From Arion vulgaris (lineage: Eukaryota > Mollusca > Gastropoda > Stylommatophora > Arionidae), in assembly GCA_020796225.1 (NCBI GenBank), contig CM036764.1, forward strand, positions 57,245,817-57,309,816: a stretch of DNA of 64,000 nt. Direction: 5' to 3'. Each line of letters starts with the position of its first letter. Positions within the stretch are counted from its first letter, which is position 1. This document shows, piece after piece, positions 11,300 through 21,439 of this stretch. Position numbers and translations under genes: made by a program. The notes beneath the pieces were generated by a model. The model did not search any database. It had not been told where the DNA came from and saw nothing but the letters and a program-made list of their open reading frames with translations.

Positions 11300-12010
11300 C
11301 GAAACCGAAAAATATCACAAATAAAGCAGAAATGGGAAAATATAATCACATATCCTAGGGGGGTTAAGGGGCAATGGACAGGAAATGGAAAATCCACTGC
11401 AACAGGTGAAACAGTCCTTTTTTTTGGACGAGACGATGACCTACACCATGAAGGAGTAGCATTAATCCTAAGAAAGGGCGTGGAAAAGTGTCTGTTAGAA
11501 TGGAAACCTATCAAGCAGCCGCTTGATTAAGATCAGGCTAAAGGGGAAGCATACAAACATCACAATCCTACAATGCTATGCGCCAACTAATGATAGCGAA
11601 GATACAAAGAAAGACTCGTACTACGAAAACCTACAAGCAGAATTGGGACAAGTCACCATCCCATGATGTTATCATTGTTATGGGAGATCTAAATGCGAAG
11701 GTCGGACAAGACAACACGCATAGTTATAGAACTATGGGAAAATATGGATGTGGTATGATGAACGAAAATGGGGAACGTTTAGTAAACTTCTGCAGCATGA
11801 ACAACCCTGTATAGGAGGAACCTATTTCAACATTTAGATATCCACAAATTAACATGGTATTCCCCTAATGGCAGAGAAAAAAACCAAATAGACCATATAA
11901 TTATCAATGGACCCTGGAGACGCTCGCTGCTAGATGTTGTAGTCAAGAGAGGTGCAGATGTTGGTAGTGACCACCACCTAGTCACAGCTTATGTCAAACT
12001 TAAACTAAGA
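11300..12010 (+). pseudogene. APE-type endonuclease domain of the nested RTE, frameshifted
   Basis: This domain nicks target DNA to prime reverse transcription. Readable pieces are 'GRDDDLHHEGVALILRKG' (about 11,427-11,480), 'DVIIVMGDLNAKVGQD' (about 11,663-11,711, the G-D-x-N-A-x-V-G metal-binding block), 'NQIDHIIINGPWRRSL' (about 11,885-11,930) and 'GSDHHLVTAYVKLKL' (about 11,965-12,007), which holds the terminal S-D-H active-site motif. At least two frame changes break the chain, one near 11,520 and one near 11,815. All key motifs are present, so the damage is recent or artefactual. Confidence 0.8.
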
Positions 12011-12764
12011 AAAACAGGACAACAGAAAACTTCCAAAAGAGGTTCGATGTGGATAGACTAAAAGACACGGAAGTAAGGGATAAGTTTATAATGCAGATAA
12101 AGAAAAGATTCCAAGCCCTAGAAAGTAATGAAACTACGGATGAAACTGACAACATAGATAAAACATGGGACAACATAGCATCTATATATAGCAAGAGCAG
12201 TGAAAATGTCTAGGCTACGCACAAAGAAAAAAAAGAATGGATAACACCAACAACATGGAAAATAATAGACAGCCGAAGAATATTAAAAAGAAATTGTTAG
12301 AAGCAAAGTCCGAAAGACTGAAAGCAAGATACCAAGAACAGTACAAAAGCGCAAGTAAAGAAATCAAACGGGCTGGAGAGCCGACAAAGAATGTATGTTG
12401 AAGACCTGGCAGTACAGGCAGAAGAAGCAGCAAAAAGTGTGATCAGGGAACAGTGTACAAAATTACAAAGCTAATAAGAGGGAAACATTACAGAAGATCA
12501 AATACCCCATAAAGGATAAGAATGAATACTATTGACAACGGAAAAGGAACAAGAAATACGATGGACAGAGCATTTTAAAGAATTGCTAAACAGACCACCT
12601 CCAACGAGTAGAGCAGACATACCAGAACCAACAGAGGAGTTAGAAATTGGCATTGAAACACCCAGCCAGGATGAGATCATTACAGCAATTAAATCTCTTA
12701 AGAATAACAAGGCACCAGGGAATGATAACTTTAAAAGCAGAACTATTCAAAATAGACCCAGAAC

Positions 12765-13943
12765 TTGCAAACTAATAATTGCAACCCTTGTTTACTACTA
12801 TATGGAATGCCCAAAATACCTGATGCATGGAAAGGGGGAGTCATCATCAAGATACCCAAAAAAGGGCCCCTTGCCGATTGTAATAATTGTGGAATAACAC
12901 TGCTTTCTGTCCCAAGTAAAATCTTAAGCAAAATCATCGTACAACGTATTACTGACGCTGTGGATAAGAAACTGAAAAAGGAACAAGCAGGATTTCGCAG
13001 AGGACGGAGCTGTATAGGCCAAATATTTGCTCTTAGAAATATCATAGAACAATGCAAAGAATGGCAAAGCAAACTCTATATCAACTTTGTAGATTTTGAA
13101 AAGGCTTTTGATAGCATACACCGCGAAAGTCTATGGCGTATCTTAAGATGGTATGGAATCCCACTGTGTTTTATAAATATTATAAAAAGCTGTTACAGCA
13201 AGTTTGCATGCAGTGTTGAAACTTCAGAACTAAAGTTTGAAGTAAAAACAGGCGTGCGACAAGGATGTGTTATGTCAGCCCTATTATTCAACACTGTCAT
13301 AGATTGGGTGATGCGTAAAACAACGGAAGATAAGGCAAGAGGTATGAGATGGACGCTCACATCCACTCTGGAAAACCTAGATTTTGCAGATGACATCGCA
13401 CTCCTATCTCATACAAATAGAGATATCCAGGAAAAGACCAGCCGCCTTAACCAATATAGTGAGATGGTTGGGCTGAAAATAAATCAGAAGAAAACTGAAG
13501 TAATGACTCTGAACATAGCAACCCCAGCACCAGTCAAACTAGAAGGTAAAACCCTTTCCCAGATACACCGCTTTCCTACCTTGGAAGTGTTATTTGCAAT
13601 GAAGGAAGGGGCTGGATCTGACATTAAAAACAGACTGAGTAAAGCACGCAGTGCATTCATGACCCTTCAGACAGCCTGGAAATCTGCCCAATACAGCATC
13701 AGAACCAAGACTAGTATCTATAACAGCTGTGTGCTGGCAACTTTGCTGTATGGAGCGGAATGCTGGAGAATGACAGAACAGGATATGTCCAGACTCTCCG
13801 CCTTTCATACAACTTGTCTGCGAAAAAACTTACCCCGTACTGGCCGACTACTATCTCGAATCAAGAATTGCTTGCACGATGCCAACAAGAGAATATGGAC
13901 ACTATCATCCGAAGACGACGCTGGAGATGGATTGGGCATGTGA
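12765..13943 (+). CDS. Reverse transcriptase core of the nested RTE LINE
   Basis: The reverse transcriptase copies LINE RNA into DNA at the nicked target. This open frame of 392 codons holds the RT palm motifs in order: 'FVDFEKAFDSIHRESLW' (motif A, first catalytic Asp), 'VKTGVRQGCVMSALLF' (motif B) and 'FADDIALLS' (motif C, the catalytic Asp pair in its F-A-D-D form). A thumb region with 'LKINQKKTEVM' follows, and then 'LLYGAECWRMT'. The frame starts inside the protein at a convenient Met. The true polypeptide runs in from about 12,000 in other frames and continues after 13,943 with a frame change. It is the longest intact transposon frame in the window. Confidence 0.85.
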   Translation: MQTNNCNPCLLLYGMPKIPDAWKGGVIIKIPKKGPLADCNNCGITLLSVPSKILSKIIVQRITDAVDKKLKKEQAGFRRGRSCIGQIFALRNIIEQCKEWQSKLYINFVDFEKAFDSIHRESLWRILRWYGIPLCFINIIKSCYSKFACSVETSELKFEVKTGVRQGCVMSALLFNTVIDWVMRKTTEDKARGMRWTLTSTLENLDFADDIALLSHTNRDIQEKTSRLNQYSEMVGLKINQKKTEVMTLNIATPAPVKLEGKTLSQIHRFPTLEVLFAMKEGAGSDIKNRLSKARSAFMTLQTAWKSAQYSIRTKTSIYNSCVLATLLYGAECWRMTEQDMSRLSAFHTTCLRKNLPRTGRLLSRIKNCLHDANKRIWTLSSEDDAGDGLGM

Positions 13944-14240
13944 TGCGCATGGAGACTGGCCCGACACGAAAACTGCACTGAGATGGACTCCAGAGGGTAG
14001 GAGAAAGCGTGGAAGACCCAAGACGACCTGGAGGAGAACGATAGAGCAAGAGCTGAAGGAAATGAATCATAGCTGGAACACAATACAGAGGAAGGCCATG
14101 AATAGGGAAGAATGGTGTACGTTTGTTGCTGCCCTAAACGCCAGGCGTAAAGCAAAGAGAGAGAGAGAGATCTTCCCAAGACTTGATCCGAAATCTCTAC
14201 AAAAGATTCAAATACATCTCGGTGATTCGTTTCATTAACC
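13760..14240 (+). pseudogene. C-terminal region of the nested RTE pol, frame-shifted
   Basis: 'IIRRRRWRWIGHVMRME' (about 13,904-13,955) and 'GRRKRGRPKTTWRRTIEQEL' (about 13,998-14,057), followed by 'WCTFVAALNARRK', are the standard C-terminal blocks of RTE-group proteins. They are basic and probably bind nucleic acid. They occupy two other frames than the RT core. The last frame stops near 14,238. Confidence 0.75.
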
Positions 14241-14465
14241 AATCTACTGAAAAACAGAACGTACGTATTTGAAAGTACTGTAACTAAACGTTCAAGTGTT
14301 TTACAATATATATTTTTAGTACCACTACCATATGACGGGATTATATATATTGCCATTGTTATTGCTTCGAGTTGAACTCCCGACAATGAAACGCCCTCGG
14401 TTTCGGTCATGCTGGTCATTAAATAAAGCGTATAATGTGGTGAAAGAATAACTGTATACTTTTGG
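14241..14465. other. Polinton interior right of the nested LINE
   Basis: No motif was recognised in this short stretch up to the inner edge of the right inverted repeat. Confidence 0.5.
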
Positions 14466-15521
14466 CCCCCGCATAAGCGCTGTAAATGAATGTTTCCCCC
14501 CAGGATCCATAGTATTAATGCTAACTTATATACGCAGAAGTTTTATATATATCATAGGCCGGGTTTCCTATTGGTTAGATATACCCTTTGCAACGGGTGG
14601 TGGCAAAGTTTCACTTTTAATGTTACTATTATATCCTATATATGTATTCCAAAAAAAATATCGTTTATTACGCTAAATACGTTTGTTATTTGCAAATGTA
14701 TACCTGTCTCTTCATGTATATGTATATATGTATCTATAGCAAATTACTGGTTTTGCAAAGCTAAAAGTAGCCCTTTCAAAAATGTTAACCTAAATACAAC
14801 AGACCCTCATTAGTGAATACTTAACATATACCTTAACATACCTAAATTCTTCCCCTTTACCCCCTCCCATTTTATATACACAAACACACATACACACTTA
14901 TATACACAAAATATTATGTCATATCTAAATATAGCTTATGGTAAACCATTTAAAATCACACCCCCCAAAAAAAAAAAACATAATAATAATTTATCGATTT
15001 TTATATTTCCCTATTAAAAATAAAATTTTACAAAAATAATCGATTTTTAAAATATTATCGATTTTCCCAAAAAATAATTTTTTTATATATAACTACATAT
15101 GGTACATATCTAAATAAAACAATTATCGATTTTCAACTAAAATTATCTCCCTTTATATATATAAAATAAATATATAAACCAATAGTTATCTCCCCTTAGT
15201 AAATCCTTCATGCTTTGCTGGGGTATATTACTATAAAAGCTATATTAAGGGTGGGTTAGGTCGTTGATATCCTTATATAAGCATATTAGCCCTCAAATGG
15301 GGCTTAAGTACCAATATATAATAAAATCATAAACCCCCTTTTAATAATCTACAAATTATCTCCCTTATATAAACCCATAGTTATCTCCACCTTAGTAAAT
15401 CCTTCTTTGTCTTTGCTCCTATCCGACTACTAGAACGATTATGAGTATATCCTCCACTCCTATCACTATTTGCCCTCATTAGCACCTCATTTACTACATG
15501 TTTCCTTCCTACCTTACTACT
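14466..15521. repeat. Polinton right terminal inverted repeat
   Basis: This is the reverse complement of the left arm. The inner edge is at 'ctgtaaatgaatg' and the outer edge at 'ccttactact'. It is cleaner than the left arm, with few homopolymer runs over 6. It has an internal direct duplication of the 'atagttatctcc...ttagtaaatccttc' segment at about 15,182-15,212 and 15,386-15,414. AT-rich microsatellite-like patches lie near 14,880-14,900. Confidence 0.85.
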
Positions 15522-15650
15522 TCTATATAATCTATAACAGTGAGATAAGAATGCAATTCAATGAAAGAAGTTGAAAATGTTGTCCAAGATGGAGCGGTTA
15601 AAGATATTGCTTACAGGCTCTATGTAAACTATAACAGTGAGATAAGTAAA
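15522..15650 (+). repeat. 97-bp tandem repeat, right flank of the Polinton
   Basis: A partial unit ('tctatataatctataacagtgagataag') is followed by a full unit ('caattcaatgaaagaagttg...' to 'aacagtgagataag'), in the same orientation as the left-flank copies. The left flank ends in 'ctctatga' and the right begins 'tctatata', which fits a duplicated 5-6 bp target. Confidence 0.7.
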
Positions 15651-16955
15651 CAATAAGAACGTTTCCCTTTAAAGATGCAAGTTTGTCTATTATCTTATTA
15701 GTACAAATATATACATGTCCATTATAGTGTATACATGAAATACTTTGTAGATTGTAACTTACTAAAGATTACACTCACAGATAGAACAAAAGGGGAAACA
15801 TCTGTTTTATACATTTCTATACAAGGCCTGAGAGTAAAGCACGATATATGGGTCAAAGGCGCAGTCAAGAGACAACGATGCGCCAGGTTTAGAGAGCTGG
15901 CACTAATCAAGATCCTGCCCCACTTCCATGTGGTGACCTGGAAACAGATATAGCATCCCGTTTGGCTATGGGTAAGGATCGAGGGAGAGCTACTTCTGTA
16001 TAGGTAGTGGTGCAAGAGCAGTCACGTTATACGAGATCTACTCGCAACACAGACGAACACAAAACCCAGAGTCACTGTTTTTGCACGTTCTCCCGGGCCC
16101 TTGGGAAAAGGTAAACAAATAAAAACGAATCGTAAGAATTGACAAGGTACAAGTCGTCAAGAGACACCCCCCCTAAACAATATGTTCGCCCGAATTTTCC
16201 AGCTTTCGGCAAGAGTCGTCCGAAAACATTCATGTGACGACACAAGGAAAGATTCAGTAAACTCCGATCGAGACCGAGCGCAAATGCATTTAATGTGTAA
16301 AGGTTGACCGAGTGTAAATCCTAAAGTTGGTTCTTTGTTTAACGGAACTGCTCACGTGGAGCAATCGGACACGGTGCTGTTGTAATAACAACTAACATCC
16401 CCGGAAGAACTGGAGCGGGTGATGTTGGCGAGCGCAAAATTTCAGTTGTGTTGTTAGCGCTGAATGAATAGACTTTTCTAGAATATCTGTGGGCGGCCCC
16501 AGTTCAGTGTTTCTAGGGGAAAAGGGAAAATTCAGGTAGACATTGCAAATTGCTAAGTACCACACGTGCATTGAAACCGACGAGAAAACTCCTTTTCAGG
16601 AATAAACTCACCGTGGATAGAAAAGTAAGGTTGTAAATATATCGGCTTGACTTGTACACATTCGAGCATTGGAGAAGGGCGATACTTTTGGGTCGCCGAG
16701 CATCCTACACAGAGTAAGATATCCAAACATTATGGCTCAGATCATATAAAGGACAATTAAACAGCTCAAAAATGATCGTTTATGTGACAATCCCTCATGC
16801 GTCTCCAATGACAGAGAATGTTCCTAATCCGGAATGACCTCACATAGTCAAAAAGGACGCCTACTATAGACATACTCTTAGGCTAAGATCATACAGCCCA
16901 AATATACGGCGAATATGATCTTTAAAAACCAATGAATACAAGACAAGTGACCATT
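15651..16955. other. Unassigned DNA
   Basis: GC content is higher than in the neighbours and open frames are short (for example 15,722-16,015 -). No recognisable protein motif or repeat was seen. It could be the 5' part of the Penelope-like element that becomes readable at about 16,960. Confidence 0.5.
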
Positions 16956-16959
16956 CCAA

Positions 16960-17960
16960 TGACCAGCCCTAGAAGGGTTGAGAAACCGGAATGACCTAGT
17001 CCAGTCAACTCTGACAGGGTGAAACTTATCTTAACTTTCCACCCGCATAGTTCCCTTGTGAAGAAAGTTTTATTCCGTCATCTCTCTAGTCTTCAGTCTG
17101 ATCCTGAGACACGTTCAGTCTTCCAACACTATCCTTAGGTGGGGTATAGACGGAACAGATGTCTATGTCTTAAGGATATGTTGGTACACAGTCGCATTAA
17201 GTCCAATATCTAGTCATTTTGGCATGGTCCAGTGGCTGTCGGCGCTGCAATACGTGTGCTTAGGTGATACAGACCCGTACTGTATCTTTCCAAATGCCAC
17301 GTTTGTTATTGAAGATTGTTTAACATGCGAGTCCCGTGATATTATCTACACCATCACTTGCAAGCGGTGTGATAAGGCTTATATTGTTGAGACAATCAAG
17401 AGGCTTAGTGACCGATTAGACCAACACTTGCGCTTTATACGCCAATGCTCCGTGACCCATGTAGTCATTTCCATGATACTGACTATTTAGGAGCTTGCGA
17501 TGTCCAAGTTACAGTCATCCGATCATGTTCCTCTGACGATCGTAGTCGATTTGCTCTGGTCAATCGTTTTTTTTAGTTGTATCATACCTTGCGATCACAT
17601 GGACTCAACGCACTACAATCCTATGCTTCTTCGTACTTTCTCTTCTCATGCCTTGTATTCTATATGAGTATATGTTCCATGTATATAAGTTATATATTTA
17701 CATAATTTTGTAAAATTGTTTCTCTTCTTTTCCACTTCTAGTTTTTGTGTGTGTTTGTTTGTGTGCATTTATTTCTGTTATTCTTTTTATTCCCAGATTT
17801 TCACTAGGAACATTTGAATGTATTCGTATGTAATAGTCCATGTGTAGTGTTCTTTGTAATACTATTCTCAGATGTGACTGATCGTCGCTGTGTATCTCTG
17901 CCTCACCTATTTTCAGATGTGACTAGTGAATACTCTGAAACAAATGTACTTAAACCTTGT
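16960..17960 (+). mobile_element. Penelope-like element fragment 1 (RT end plus GIY-YIG)
   Basis: Penelope-like elements join a telomerase-related reverse transcriptase to a GIY-YIG nuclease. 'DRVKLILTFHP' (17,015-17,048) is the RT-end block written D-R-[IV]-P-L-V-L-T-[FY]-H-P in better copies. A GIY-YIG segment lies at 17,299-17,440: 'CESRDIIYTITCKRCDKAYI' then 'RLSDRLDQHLRFIR', where the usual Y-I-G-E-T has become Y-I-V-E-T. About 70-80% of the sequence by eye matches 23,700-24,500. Frameshifts occur upstream of 17,224. Confidence 0.7.
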
Positions 17961-17989
17961 TTGATAGTTTTAGACTGAAGAGATACAGC

Positions 17990-18475
17990 TATGAGTTTTG
18001 AAGCCGTGCTATTGTAAATGGCGTAATTGTAATATGTAGAGCAAGTTATTCAGTGCTACATAGAACCAATACTGATATACGGATGCGAATCATAGACAAT
18101 AAACAAAAAGTTCGAACAATCTCTGGAGGTTACAGAGATTTTATTTTACAGAAGAATGATGAGAAAACCATGGACTGCTAAAATCAGTAATGTTGAGGTC
18201 TTGAATGAGGTCAAGACACTTATCATCAATATAAGAAAGAGGTAGTCATCATTTTTGGGGCATTTGATGAGGAGGGGAGGTTTAGAACACATGGGCAACC
18301 GGTAAAATCAAGGGTACACGAGACAGAGGAAGACAGAGAGAGAAAATGTTGGATATCCTGACTTCATGGCACGGTAGAGCGTCAACATCTGAGTTGATAG
18401 CAAACACCAAAGATAGAGATGTGTGGAGATCATTGATCGCCTACGCCAGCCGGCACGGCACCTGATGATGATTAT
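17990..18475 (+). mobile_element. LINE-Z 3' end fragment
   Basis: The nucleotide sequence tracks 41,690-42,145: 'catagaaccaatactgatatacgg', 'ttttacagaagaatgatgag', 'gacagaggaagacagagag' and 'gatcgcctacgcc' up to 'cggcacggcacctgatgatga'. It encodes the decayed thumb and C-terminus of the pol protein, ending G-R-H-G-T-stop. The tga-type microsatellite tail is typical of this group. It is a dead, truncated copy. Confidence 0.7.
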
Positions 18476-18600
18476 GAGAACAGGTGATACTTCAAAATCA
18501 AACCGATGCCAGTGACAATTGCAATATTGTTAATATTTTAAAATATAGTTTTTAGTTATAATTATGTTGAGATCATGCAGTATATACTCACATTCAACTT

Positions 18601-18801
18601 TCAGAAATGCATGACTTTATCTTTCAATTTCTCTCCTAACCAGCAAAGTCTATTATGCAGCTTTGTAGTTCCAGTATCGTCACAAGTAGCATCAGGCACA
18701 TATATCTCAATCTTCATTGTATGAACATCTGAAAGCCAGCGTTGGGTGGAGAGAAAGTCATTTTCCAACGTCTTCCTTGAGGAATGTACTAAAGTATTCA
18801 C
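18601..18801 (-). pseudogene. Truncated Ig-like exon resembling the exon at 62,911-63,105
   Basis: Antisense translation includes 'MKIEIYVPDATCDDTG', close to 'LKIVLRVPEATCDDTG' of the 62.9-kb exon. In Ig V/I-type folds the D-x-G-x-Y-x-C pattern follows; here the Y-x-C part is lost and the frame runs into unrelated residues and a stop. An acceptor-like 'actttag' precedes it at about 18,788-18,794 on the antisense strand. It looks like a broken duplicate of an Ig exon. The FREP/VIgL connection is a resemblance only. Confidence 0.5.
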
Positions 18802-18894
18802 GATTCAGGAATAACAGAGTAAAAACCGAAAAAACAAAAGCAAACTATGACTCTGAAATTTTAGCCACAGACATTCGAAAATAACACATATGTA

Positions 18895-19160
18895 GTAAAT
18901 CTGCGCCCGTGTGGTTCCAGGACCGATAAGGGAAGCAAGCAATAGTACCACTGCGATGTGCCAAGGCATGTCGTAAGAGGCGACTGATGTAGAGCCTAGG
19001 AAGCTACCTGGTAAATAAATAAAGAATGCAGAAATCGGATGCTGACCTACTAGTGTGTGAAAAAAATAGAACAACGTATACTGCTCTGGGCTCGATCAGA
19101 TACAAATCACAGAGCATTAATAAGCAGTCGATATAGAGCATTCGAAGAACAAGATACCTA
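18895..19160 (+). mobile_element. SINE-B (subfamily B1) copy
   Basis: It carries the core 'catgtcgtaagaggcgactg', then 'gcctaggaagctacctggta' and an 'aaatcggatgctgacctact' segment. It ends near a 'gcattcgaagaa' tail. Other copies lie at 38,335 and 61,145 (+). The 5' end ('gtggttccaggaccgataag') is tRNA-like in position but too worn to identify boxes. Confidence 0.7.
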
Positions 19161-19634
19161 TAGTGTTTCAAAATGCTTTTCCATGTACCGAATATCTCTG
19201 CAACCGCTTGACCGTAATTGTTGTAACTTTGCATATAATCTAATGATCGTAATGTCCTGAGGTTTATAATTTTACTCAATAACAAACGTATGGTTTAAAA
19301 ATTTTCTTTATGTAAAGTATATAAAAAGACCATCTCCTTAGCCAACCATAATGAGAAGTATTACCCCTTCATATTTGTGAGATGCTGTGCGTTCCACGAC
19401 TTTGCACGTTTTGCAGGTGGTTTTCCTGATTTGAATCGCTTTATCGCACTTCTTTAAAAAAATGTATAATGATCTTTCCGGTGTGTTTAGTTACAATTTA
19501 CCGTTTGTGTTTTCAGAGCATAGGTGTATTACAAAAAATATTTAGTATTCTAGATTTTTATAATGGGTATGAAAATCAAGTTCTTACACTGCATACAGTG
19601 TCTGTGAAAATGTATAAATATTTTATCAGAGAAT

Positions 19635-20845
19635 CTAATCGTGGAAAAATCAGATCGGAGTATATCAAATCCTGAACAGAGAACTATGCATGCTTTGGGC
19701 TTAAGTAAAGATATCTACATAAATTGCACAATGTTAATGAGTTGTCAGTACAGTCAATACATTGACTCATGCAGAAAGAAAGAAGTAGATAATTTTGACA
19801 GGGATGTGATTAGAAGAGAAATTTGCAGAATGTTCGATTCCAAAGAAACTGTGACACTAAGAAAGCTGAAGATTAGGTTAAGAATACACAATGACATTGA
19901 TGTATCGAACTAACGTTATGGAGAACTGTTAGAAGCATCGGCTTTACTTTAAGGAAGTACGCTAATGGGAGAAATGTCATCTGCGAGAAGCCGATTTAGC
20001 ATGTCTGAGAAGTAAATATTTACGTGAAGCGGCGGAAATGTGTAATCAAGGTTACGATATTGCGTATGCGGATGAAACCTGGACTCAATGCTCACCACAC
20101 TAATGAAAAGGAGTGACAGCGGTCCGATGGAACAATTGAACGATATGTACCAGTGGAAAAGGACGTCTGATAATGGCACATGCAGGCAGCAGACAAAAAT
20201 GGGTTAAAGATGCTGAACTTATTTTCACTTCCAATTATACGGACAATAGGAACTATCATACCGAGATGAACGGTAACATATTTAGAGATTGAATTGAACA
20301 TACTCTTCTTCCGTCCCTAGACATAACAACATCCTGTGTGATAATGAATGTAACGCATCATACCACAACACTGTCAGAAGAAGACAAAATCCTGATATCT
20401 TCTAGTACAAAAGATGCTATATAAAACTTTGGCTCAGAAAGGAGAACATTCCATTTAACGAGGGGTTTTTGAAGCCTGAATTACTATCTATTGTTAAAAC
20501 ATCACAGAAGACCAGGGTATTCCAAACAGACAAGTTGATTCAACAGCATGGTCATGTGCTTGAGACTACCACCTTATCATTCACACTTAAAACCCAATTG
20601 AACTCATTTGGGCCAAAGTTAAAGGACTTGTAGCAGCTGAAAATAAAACTTTCAAGCCAAGCCAACATGAAAGAATTAATATATTCCGCCCTGTCGAATA
20701 TAGACAGAGATTATTGGTGTAAATGCGAAGACCATGTTCAAAGGAGGAAAATGACTACTGGGACAAAGATGGACTGTCGTTCGTTCAGCCAAGAATAGTC
20801 ATCATTACAAGTTAGACTCATCGGACTCAGAATAAGTGAGTAAAC
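19635..20845 (+). pseudogene. IS630-Tc1-mariner superfamily transposase relic
   Basis: DDE transposases of this superfamily cut and paste DNA transposons. The N-terminal region 'DNFDRDVIRREICRMFDSKE' (19,790-19,850) is the helix-turn-helix/linker type seen in animal relatives. 'YADETW' (20,054-20,071) carries the first catalytic Asp. 'GRLIMAHAGS' (20,161-20,190) and 'NRNYHTEMNGNIFRDW' follow. The second-Asp region reads 'VIMNVTHH' where relatives have V-x-M-D-N-A-x-Y-H, so that catalytic residue is lost. The third region, '[LT]-x-N-P-I-E-L-I-W-A', is damaged near 20,590-20,620. Multiple stops and frameshifts; non-functional. No inverted repeats were identified. Confidence 0.65.
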
Positions 20846-21139
20846 ACTTTATATGATTTATATAATATGAGTTATCTCACCCTCCAAAATTCGAATTGTA
20901 CGCCTATGCCGAAAATATGTGATTTTTAAATTTACGGTAAATTATTTTCTTCCAGCACCAAATAATTACTAGGATTGAAAAGATCAAAGGAATTCGCCGT
21001 TGCTAGAAAAGTACACTACCTGCAACATTGAATTTTAGAAAATCGTTGGGACATCGGAAATACAACACCACATGCAAAAAATCACGTTCATCCATGAAAT
21101 GAATATGGAGATATTTGAGGTCAATCGTTACCGACTGTT

Positions 21140-21320
21140 TTGAAACGCACTATAGTAAATATAACTATAGTTCGTTCCAAAATTCGCGATCACATCAAAG
21201 TTTAATTTACGAAATCTACATGATACAAACTCTAGTAAATATAATTCATAGTTCGTTCCAAAATTCCAGATCACACTAAGGTTTAATTTGTACGAAATCT
21301 ACCTGATGCATACCAGTGAT
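21140..21320 (+). repeat. Two-copy tandem duplication, about 90 bp
   Basis: 'tagttcgttccaaaattc' followed by 'gatcacat' or 'gatcacact' and 'gtttaattt...cgaaatctac' occurs twice in tandem with about 10-15% divergence. Confidence 0.75.
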
Positions 21321-21439
21321 ATTTTGCAAGCAGTCTTATATACCTCACGACCTTGCGAATACATGTTTAACTACTTGGTAGTTAGGCTAGTTGATGCTTT
21401 TTTAAATATAATTTCAGCAAGCACAACACAATGATCATC

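Larger units (their letters stand above)
11200..14240 (+). mobile_element. RTE-type LINE nested in the Polinton
   Basis: The order is APE endonuclease, then reverse transcriptase, then a basic C-terminus, with almost no 3' UTR, as in RTE elements. The endonuclease begins around 11,370 and the last codon lies near 14,238. The 5' limit is uncertain because it abuts unassigned Polinton sequence. The copy sits between the Polinton protease and the right arm, so it postdates the Polinton. Frameshifts split the endonuclease and the C-terminus, while the RT core is open over about 390 codons. Confidence 0.8.
3320..15521. mobile_element. Maverick/Polinton DNA transposon, broken and carrying a nested LINE
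   Basis: Polintons are self-synthesising, virus-like DNA elements of eukaryotes with a retroviral-type integrase and capsid genes. Here about 1 kb at 3,320-4,265 is repeated in inverse at 14,466-15,521. Between the arms lie integrase, penton/fibre-like, pVI-like, major capsid and adenain-like protease remnants, all on the + strand and in one order. Without the nested LINE (about 11.2-14.24 kb) the element is about 9.1 kb, shorter than the usual 15-20 kb. PolB and the FtsK/A32-like ATPase were not found and are probably deleted. Read inward, the right terminus begins AGTAGTAAGG. The capsid, protease and integrase frames are all interrupted. Family assignment rests on motif recognition without a database search. 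Confidence 0.85.

Noticed and set aside
13805..14419. 204-codon antisense frame
   Set aside because: It lies opposite the RTE pol C-terminus and has no motif; a shadow of the LINE coding strand.
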